From positions 10,596,311 to 10,660,310 of the forward strand of contig CAJINV010000001.1 in NCBI GenBank assembly GCA_905178155.1: 64,000 bases of DNA. The letters are read 5' to 3'. The notes under the pieces were generated by a model that searched no databases, was not told the DNA's origin, and worked only from the letters and a program-made list of their open reading frames with translations. The position numbers and the translations under genes were made by a program. Position 1 is the first letter of the stretch; each line of letters begins with the position of its first letter. This DNA comes from Amoebophrya sp. A120. Its lineage: Eukaryota; Sar; Dinophyceae; Syndiniales; Amoebophryaceae. This document shows positions 56,741-64,000 of this stretch, piece by piece.

Positions 56741-59700
56741 TCACAATAAGTTTTTTCTTGGGTAGTCTCCGCTCTGAGGGTAATACACCGCGTACCGTCC
56801 AGGATCGACGGTGGTATCTTCCGTTCCGACCGCTTGCGCCGTCTTCGCGTCCTCTTCGAGCGACCCGGCTAACTCGTAGCCTCCACCCGGACCGTACAGT
56901 TGGTTGGGACCATAGCCGCCGTACTGTCCATCGGCACCTTCGTAGAACTGCCCCGCCCCTGCTGCACCCTCGGGGCGCCCGTTCCCCCGCAGTGGACTGC
57001 CAACCGCCCGCGAGCCCGCCCCGGAACCGGCAATGCCTTGGCTGGACATGAGGCCTCCCGCTCCGTGGTTCCCAGGATGTCCACCTGCCATTCCGGGGCC
57101 CCAGCCCCCCGGTCCGCGGGCCTCGTCGCCGCCTGCAGCAAGGGCACCCGCGCCGGCAGCTCCCGCCCCGAGCGCGCCCGCTCCAAAGGCGCCAGCACCC
57201 AAATTCAGGCCCCCCAAAGTGATGGGTTTACCGTCTCGCCCAATCGGTAGTCCCCTCGACCTATCGATGGGGATGGCGGGAACGCGCTGCACAAGGATGC
57301 CGATCCCGTAGTCGACCGGATTCCGGTCGCTGTAGGGGTCGTGCGGATGGCTGTAGGGGTCGTGGTCGTTCCGGAGGTGCTGGGGTCCGTGCCGGTTGCG
57401 ATAAGGGTGGTACCGACTCCCTGGACCGCGTCGTCGTACCAGAAGAGGCAAGCCGTGCGGGAGCATGTCGGCACCGGACGGGTACCACCCCCAAGAGTAA
57501 CGGGAACCAGGCATCTCGTACTCGTAGTAATGTGTACCTCCCGCCCCCAGTACCATTCCTCCGGCGGCGCCACCGGGTGGTGGTGCGATTGGCAGCCGTT
57601 CCTGCGACGCTCGGTCAGGGAGGTGGGGCGCCCGACCCCAGAAGTTCCAGCGCTGCCTGGCCTCTCCGAAGACAAACGTGGCGAGAATCCCCTCCATGAT
57701 GTCCCACGCACCCGCGGCGTCCCCCAAGCCGAGTGCGCGAGCCAGCGAGTGATGCGGAACGTAGATGACCACAAAGAGAGCGTGCATGATTTGCGTTGGG
57801 GTGCAGTAGGATCCGTCGTCTCCCGTCCACGCATCGTTCTCATCACCATAATTTGGCTTCTGGTATCGCGCCAGCGGAAAGGGTATGGGTGGCGACTCGT
57901 TCCCGCCATTTTGCACGGCCGCGTTCCAGTTTTCCACGGCCCGCCGCTCGCCGGCAACCAGCTCGTCCACCAACTCGGCGTAGAACATGAGTGGATCTTG
58001 CAGCGGCGGTAGCAGTGCGTCCGCGTTTGGCGCAACATCTGCCCCGCCGGCGCCCTCGCCGTCCTCGAAATAGGTTGCGTCCGGTTGCTGGCTCTGCAGA
58101 AACGATTGGTCCCCTGCGAAGTCGAGCTCCCTGTTCCGCACGCGTGCATCCTGGTGCCGGAGCACCATTTCTTCCAAGTCCATCACCGTCCGCTTTCCTG
58201 CCACCTCCTCCAGCTCCTCGCGGCGTCGCTGATGGATCTGGAAGCTGTCGGGAAGAAACTTGTAGCCCAGCTCTTCGTACCTCGCGGGAAAAATGAAGTG
58301 CGACCGCGGCGGGTCAACCTGTACGTTGTACGGATCCGGATCCTTCTCCCGCAGGATCTCGACTGCCGCGAAGATGTGTAGGTCGTCCATCATGTTTCCA
58401 GGTTCCTCGTCAGCAACCATCACAACGTCGCGCCGCGATACCGCCGGCGAGAGACGATAGAGCAAGTACATCATAGCAGCCCGATGGCTCGGCTGCGCTC
58501 CCCCCATCTGCTCTCTGCCCGCCCCTTGGGGGTTGTGAGTGGAAAGTTGGTCTTGGTCCAATTGAGACTGCACGTACTCTATCGCGCGGTCGTACAACGA
58601 GAGGCCCGCATTGAAAGGTTGCCGCTCGCCGCCCAGCGTCAGCTCGTTGGCGGTCAGCCTCTGGTGGTCCAGCAAAAACACAAACACCTGGTCGCGCTGG
58701 TCCTTCTCGAGAGCGTAACCACGGTAGCCATCCTGCGTAACGTACTCGTCCATCCGCTGCGTCTGGCGGTTGAACCGGGAATACTCCGCGAAGACCAGGA
58801 ACCTCACGTCCATATGCTTCGCCAGAAACTCCTGCATGTTCGGTGCTGCAATCGCTCGGAAGTCTTCCCACGTGCAGAGGATGAACGTACCAAGCTGCTG
58901 CTCTTGCTTTTTCTCCGTGTACGTTGGGTTGAATTTTGCCAGCGGTCCCGTACCACCACCGTTATCAAATCTCTCCATCAGCTCCCCCAGGCCGGACCAG
59001 TATGGCGTTTGGCAACTGTTACAGTCGGAACTGGTACATGAATTTCTCATGCAAAACGAACATCAACATGAACATCCACAAGGTGAAGCTGCTTCACGTG
59101 GCAAAAAATTCTGGAAAGGCTACACAGCACCTAAATCTACTGTGTGGACGAATTTGTAATGTCACAGGTGAAACCGCCCCGCTTTGACTTTTCCCATCCT
59201 TGCATCACAAATTCATGTAACAGTTGAGAATGTAAAAATTGAGAACGCCATAACCAGACGATGACGGTTCGGAACGCGAATCCGGCTTTGAAGTCTTCGT
59301 AGGTCTCTGCGTACCTCTCTTCGAAGTCTGGCTGGCTGATTTTGAACGCTCCGTGAGGCAAGATCGCGTGAAAGCGGTCCACCAGCGCACTTGTGAGCGC
59401 GGCGCGCACGTCCTCGAGCCGGTCGCCCATCTCATCGAGCACGAACAGGTTTGTGTCGCCGACCGCGTGGAAAAGGTGGGGCGGCCCCGCTCGTTCCTCC
59501 GTCGAGAATTCCAGGGCCACGGCATCGGACGAGCCGCCCGCGGGAGTCCCGGCGCCGAAGCTTATCCAGTACCCTTCCGCGTCGATGAAGCCGTGCTCGT
59601 CGCCGGACGAAGCAATCAGGTTGTTCTGTTGTTCGTTTTTGAAGATGCACACCGGGACTTGGCAGCTTTCTTTCTCGAGCTCTTCGTAGTGCTGGTCGCA

Positions 59701-61722
59701 GGCGTCTTCGGTGTCCACCTCTCGGTTGATTTTCACCGTGCGCACGAAGGGCCTGGCCCAATGCTCCGTGGGATGTCTCGAACGAAACAATGCGCGGCGG
59801 AGTTCGTTGTGCGGAAAGTAGTTCTTCCGGACCTCTCGGTCCCCGGGGCACCGCTTGCCGCGGTAGGGTTCCGGGATGTTCGGGAAGTCCACTATCTCAC
59901 CGGTGAGCACGTCAATGTAGGGATCCAAGGGGAACGTCCCGTCTGTCGCATACAAAGAATTCTCGCTCTCGCGCACGCGCTGGATCTGCGTTTGCACATC
60001 AAATCGCTGAACCGGCGGTGCTGCAAGGTCCTGCTGTGGATATTCGGCCGTCGGTACTCCTGGTCCTGCCATTCCATCACTCATATCGTCCCATGGTTCT
60101 TGCTGCAGGTCCTGCTGCTGCTGCTGCTGGGCGCGGGTCTTGTGCGTGTCCAAAAACGAAAGTGCCGCTTCGTGCGAGGACGCGGGGAGCTGCTGCGTTT
60201 GAAGCGCGGCCACTCTGCTCGGGGACCTCGGCGTCCCCACGCCATCCCCCCCTAGCACACGCGGGGCCGAGCTCTCGGGGTAGAAGCCGCCTTCCAGGAA
60301 ACTGGCTGCGCCCGCCTGGAATTGTCTCTGGTCGGCTTCCATAGCGTCTTCTCGTCCTCTGAGAAAGTTCAAATGTGGGGGCATATGATACATGTCCTGT
60401 GCGACTAGACGCGCAGCCAACTCCACCTTCCCCTCTACTGTTGTTCCGCCACCTTTCTTGAAAATGCCGCGTTGTCTTGTGTCTTTCTCCTGGAGGTGCC
60501 ACTCCATGCGCCCGAACGCGTCCACGTGTGCAATCAGGAACATTTCCGCCTGAGTAACTGTGTCGCGGAACGTAAGCACCGTCCCCCCGTGCTCTTCCCC
60601 CTCTTGTCGACTCTCCATCGCTTGCATTTGCATGGCTCCCTGGTGAGAGAACTCGATGAGCTTCTGCGCGTGCGTTTGGAGCCCCCTCTCCACCTCCGCG
60701 CGCTTGGCCGCCAGAACGTCGAGCGAAGGCTGGGGGCCGATGCACCCCTCGTTCCTCTGCGTGGGGACGTGCTGCACCAGGTACCGCGGGGGCATAATGT
60801 CTGGGTTCAGGTACTCCCATCCCGGCAGCAGGTGCGGCGCCTGCAGCCGCATACCGTCCTGAATCTTCATTTTCCACATCCCGTGGAGCATTCGCGGTTG
60901 GCGCGTGACGTGGAGCACTCCGTTCGCGTCCTGTACCCAGGCGACGGGCTCCAAAAACTCAGACTCCTGTCCGGCCAACTGCGCCGCGCTGCGGTAGTTG
61001 TACTCCGCTTGCGGCACGCTTATCGCCGGGCTTTGCTTGATCGTCAGCGCCTTATCATTTTCGGGAAAATTGGGCGCAGGGATGAGCGGTTGCGCCCGGT
61101 CACCAGGCCCCATCCTGTCGTCCCCGCCGAATAACGTGCTTCCTTGTTGTAACTGCTGGCCGGACGGCTCGGGCTCTTCGTTGGGCTGGATTGCTTCCAA
61201 AAAAGAAGAGTCCGCGGCCTCCACGCGCCCCATCGTCGTGACGTCGCTCTCCGCCAGGCCGAGTTGGTGCGCCTCACCTTCGCAGCCGCTCGCGTGATCT
61301 GCTTCGGGTTCGTTTTCGTCGGAATCCTCGGCACGCTTTGGTGGAAGAGATTTTTGCACTACTGCATCGCCTTCGAGCGGCGCCGGATCCCCGCCACCAG
61401 CGGCGGTAGCCGTGGTTTTTGCCGCCTCCTGTAGGCGAGGTTTGTTGACTTCTTCCCCCCACTTCTTGGTGCGAGCAAGGAAGCCGTCGCTGCCGTGGCC
61501 CATCAAAGTGGCGTAGCTGATGCCTCGCTTCGACAACCACGACGAGAACGATCCCGGTGTCGGCGACGGACCCGAGTCCTCATCTGGCGAAACGTGCTGC
61601 TTCTGAGGCTTTCGTTTCTCCAGAAAGTCGCGCGCTGCGCCCGTCCGCGCCTCGTGCAGAAGAACGATACCAGCCACGAGCGTGCGCATGCGCAGCCGGA
61701 AAGACTTTGATGTCTGTTTCAT
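56741..61722 (-). CDS. Large secreted protein of unknown function (1,574 aa), split by an introner
   Basis: Exons 61722-59253 and 58995-56741; the intron is introner 4. The first Met at 61722 starts MKQTSKSFRLRMRTLVAGIV, a plausible signal peptide (the frame is open a few codons further). Most of the protein is polar and unrecognised. Short SFLE/SFLD motifs recur in the first half (DSSFLEAIQ, AASFLEGGF, ALSFLDTH). A folded-looking region spans the junction: GDTNLFVLDEMGDRLEDVRA, then FKAGFAFRTVIVW joined to SGLGELMERFDNGGG, then LGTFILCTWEDFRAI and MDVRFLVFAEYSRFN. The last 300 residues are Gly/Ala/Pro-rich. The join is in frame and places hydrophobic strands on both sides, which supports one gene rather than two. 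Confidence 0.75.
59001..59252 (-). mobile_element. Introner-like element 4 (252 bp intron in the 1,574-aa gene)
   Basis: Ends TATGGCGTT / AACGCCATA. Inverted arms extend about 52 nt with about a dozen differences; the inner part (ACATGAATTT...ATGCA) is well conserved. Direct repeat ACCAG at 58996-59000 and 59253-59257 (CTGGT on the coding strand). Excision plus one repeat gives GTC-TGG-TCC-GGC, in frame. Interior TTGCATCACAAATTCATG is shared in style with other copies. Confidence 0.94.
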
Positions 61723-62781
61723 GGTGTAACTTGACACAAGGGAAAAATAATCAGAAACAGTTGGCGAGGAAAAGAGTCTTATTGAAATAAGAAAAAGGTT
61801 GGAGAAAATGATTGAAAATAGGCTTGGAAAAATCGATAGTGGTGTTGTTGCAAATGTTGTAAAATTACAATTTTCAAAGCGGTAGGCGTAAAAAAAATAG
61901 TGTAAAACAGTATGTTTATGCGAGTACTTGCATCCCGAATTCGTCGTGTTAAAAAGCGACCTTTTGATGTGTTCTCGAGAAAAGTGCGTGAGTCGTTGAT
62001 GTGGCCGAAAATTCTTTGTATTTTAGTGTGCTACAACGTGTGTAAGTACAAGTAGAAGGATTAGTTATTGTCAGAATGCAGTAAAATCAAGGATTCGCAC
62101 AAGGGCAAGTCCTGGTGGTGGGTTTTTGATTGGTTAGCGTGTTAACAAATTCGTCAGTGACATGGATAAGATGACAGACCTTGAACGATTCCAGACAACG
62201 ACAGCCAGGTTGTTCAGTTGTACGAAAGTGAAGGAAAGTGTCCTGTAGTACGAGTAACAGGGCGGTTTTTCACGCTCAAGACAGCCTCGACCGAACTGAA
62301 CTAGTTTCGAGGCTCAACCGAAGGCACTGGTACGACGTAGGAGGATTGTTTGAACGATAGAAGTAGAGCACTGGCAGCCTGAAAACCGAGTTACGAGAAG
62401 TGTCACTTCGTAGTCAGCACGGGAGACGAGGGCTCGGCAGCCAAACCGAAAAAAATCCTTGCCTTATTTGCACCGACGGGAATTCAGTACTTTGGGGTTG
62501 GTTCTGCACGAGAGAAAAAGAAAAACATGGAACAGCCATGCCGGAAAATTGAAAATTTTTCTGGGTTTTGAATCAGACGATCTTTTCTCACGTCCGCTGC
62601 GACAGCAACCGTGAGACGTGGCTAGATTTGACGTTGCTTATCTCGTGTTCGAAGAACACGCACACACACAATGCATACTTTTCAAATAAAAAAGCAACAC
62701 CGCACTTTTGCCTCCCCTCTTGCGCCGTTCCCGGTCAAGCAACTCGTGTGATTCGATTGCTCTCTATCGAGTTCTAGGTAC
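61723..62781. other. Intergenic region, about 1.06 kb
   Basis: No minus-strand frame over 60 codons. It may hold a small 3' exon of the right-edge gene if the donor at 62785 is used. Otherwise nothing seen. Confidence 0.45.
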
Positions 62782-64000
62782 TCACGTCTGCGCCCCCGCT
62801 CCCGCCCTCTCCCGTGCAGCATCTGCCGCCGCCTTTTGCCGCAGCGCGATGAGCAACTGCGTGCGGATGCGCTTCATCCGTTTTTGCCGGGACATCTGCA
62901 TGTGGTGGTGTACCATCGACGCCACCTCGTCCCCTTGCCGGTCCTCGTCTCGGGCTGTCTGGGACGGTCGTGCCCCCGCGGAGGCGTCTTGCACCCCCGC
63001 TGGGGCCGCCGAACCGGTTGCTTTCTCCGCGTTGGCCGCAGACGTGGCGGAGCGAAACCCCTCGGGATACGTTTTCATCAGCTCCTCAACAATGTCGACG
63101 ATCTCCTGCCTGTACCAAGACTGGTTCGCCTGTTGCGCGGCCTCGCTCCCCTGCAGCGCCCGCCAGATTGGGCCCCAGGCCACCGGGTCCCGCGCGGGCC
63201 AAGCGGGATTCAAAGGGAACACAAACCCGTCCGCGACGCGGTCGGCCAAAAAGGCCCGCAACTCCGGCTCGGTGACCGAAAACCAGGACTTGCTTTTCGT
63301 CGGCTTGTATGCTCTGCAAAAATATCGCACTCGTATTAATTGCAATGATGCATGACAAATCTTGTTTGTTAGCCAAATCAGCATTACAAACTTCATTTTT
63401 CCTTCTGAGAAGATTTGTATTGCGATTTATACTAGTGCGATGCTTTTGCAATGCATAGCTTGGTCCTGCTCGGTGGGCCGCCTTGATGTGACGTTGGTAT
63501 CCCCGATGCGGGAGCTGTAGTCCCAGCGGCAGAAGTCTTCGCGCCGTCCGTGATGTTGTCTCCTCCATCTTTGTCCCAGATCACGAGATACTGGTCGTCT
63601 TGCTCCTGCGGAAACAGAAAGTTAAAGCACTCGGCGCCGTGCCGTACGGCGCCGCACTCCGCCATTGCGGCCACCGTCTTCGCGATGATGTCGATGGATG
63701 TCGGGTCCCCGAAGCCGTAGGTGGGCAGCCCCGGATTGAAGTTCCCCTGTTCGCAAGCGGCGGTCAAAACCTGCAGCCAGTTGGAGGTCCAGCTCTTGCA
63801 CGTGCGCCCGGCCGCGTCGTCCGCCGCCTGCGTTTCGAGTAGCTGCCGCGTTTGCTGCAGACACCACTTCTGCAGCTCCACCTGCTTGGCAGGCAAAGCG
63901 TCGTAGCTGATGGGACCCCGAGAAGCGATCAAGAGAGTGTCAAAGTCGCTCACCACCGGGTGGACACACGCTTCTTCATAGGCGACGAGCAATCCCAAGG
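62782..64000 (-). CDS. Unrecognised protein, 5' part outside window
   Basis: Exons 64000-63458 (continuing beyond the window) and 63302-62782; the intron is introner 5. At least 353 residues are visible. The first exon has a well-ordered segment: YEEACVHPVVSDFDTLLIAS, then GFGDPTSIDIIAKTV, AECGAVRHGAECFNFLFP and DDQYLVIWD. The join gives PPSRTKPTKSKSWFSVTEPEL. The second exon has PLNPAWPARDPVAWGPIW, an amphipathic section and a Gln/Arg-rich end. The open frame stops at TGA (62784-62782), but that TGA overlaps a strong donor (AC|GTGAGT at 62785), so the protein may continue into another exon. I do not recognise the family. Confidence 0.65.
63308..63457 (-). mobile_element. Introner-like element 5 (150 bp, shortest copy)
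   Basis: Ends TATGCTCTGCAAAA / TTTTGCAATGCATA; inverted arms match at 32 of 40 positions (63308-63347 against 63418-63457). Direct repeat GCTTG at 63303-63307 and 63458-63462 (CAAGC on the coding strand). Excision with one repeat joins AAG-C to CG-ACG in frame. More than half of this element is arm; the interior keeps GCATGACAAA and CATTACAAA motifs. Confidence 0.95.

Overview
The window is eukaryotic nuclear DNA. Most genes are split by short introns (about 60-200 bp, mostly GT-AG), the proteins are long with low-complexity tails, and several families are typical of eukaryotes: an outer dynein arm docking protein, Sfi1-type centrin-binding repeats, ZnF-UBP and ankyrin repeats. Three traits point to a dinoflagellate-like protist, perhaps a compact genome such as that of the parasite Amoebophrya: a long one-way gene array, a terminal HPDK J-like segment, and several mobile introns (introners) inside genes. 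The taxonomic call is an inference; no rRNA or spliced-leader gene was found.

Layout. From 1 to 47.56 kb I see 15 genes, all on the + strand: a partial methyltransferase-like gene, a DUF1275-type membrane protein with a repeat tail, a dynein-arm docking protein (ODA1/CCDC114 family), a ZnF-UBP protein, a long disordered protein with ankyrin repeats, a DXD glycosyltransferase, an Sfi1-like protein, a secreted GH3 glycosidase, a secreted repeat protein, a Cys/Trp-rich secreted protein, a patatin-like lipase, a large membrane protein with a J-like tail, a protein with PAM2-like motifs and two small coiled-coil genes. From 51.2 to 64 kb three large genes lie on the - strand: a repeat-rich membrane protein, a 1,574-aa secreted protein and a partial gene at the right edge. 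The two arrays converge on 47.6-51.2 kb.

Non-genic structure is the most unusual part. Six genes carry an insertion of 150-312 bp that starts TAT, ends ATA, has inverted terminal arms and is flanked by a 5-bp duplication. Removing the insertion plus one duplication restores the reading frame every time, so these are introns made by transposition. The arms differ from copy to copy, yet the two arms of one copy match each other, and GT-AG boundaries are absent.

Two GC-rich blocks of about 1.16 kb (9.2-10.37 kb and 48.27-49.44 kb) share an architecture: short TTAATTT-type motifs spaced 12 bp apart, facing each other around a small central hairpin, with similar sparse motifs at both ends. The second block sits inside long AT-rich inverted arms at the convergent gene boundary. 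A third GC-rich island (44.6-45.9 kb) carries four related hairpins, one a perfect 54-nt palindrome.

The genes suggest a flagellated cell (docking protein; Sfi1-like protein for basal bodies) with a large secreted and surface repertoire. No single pathway links the neighbours.
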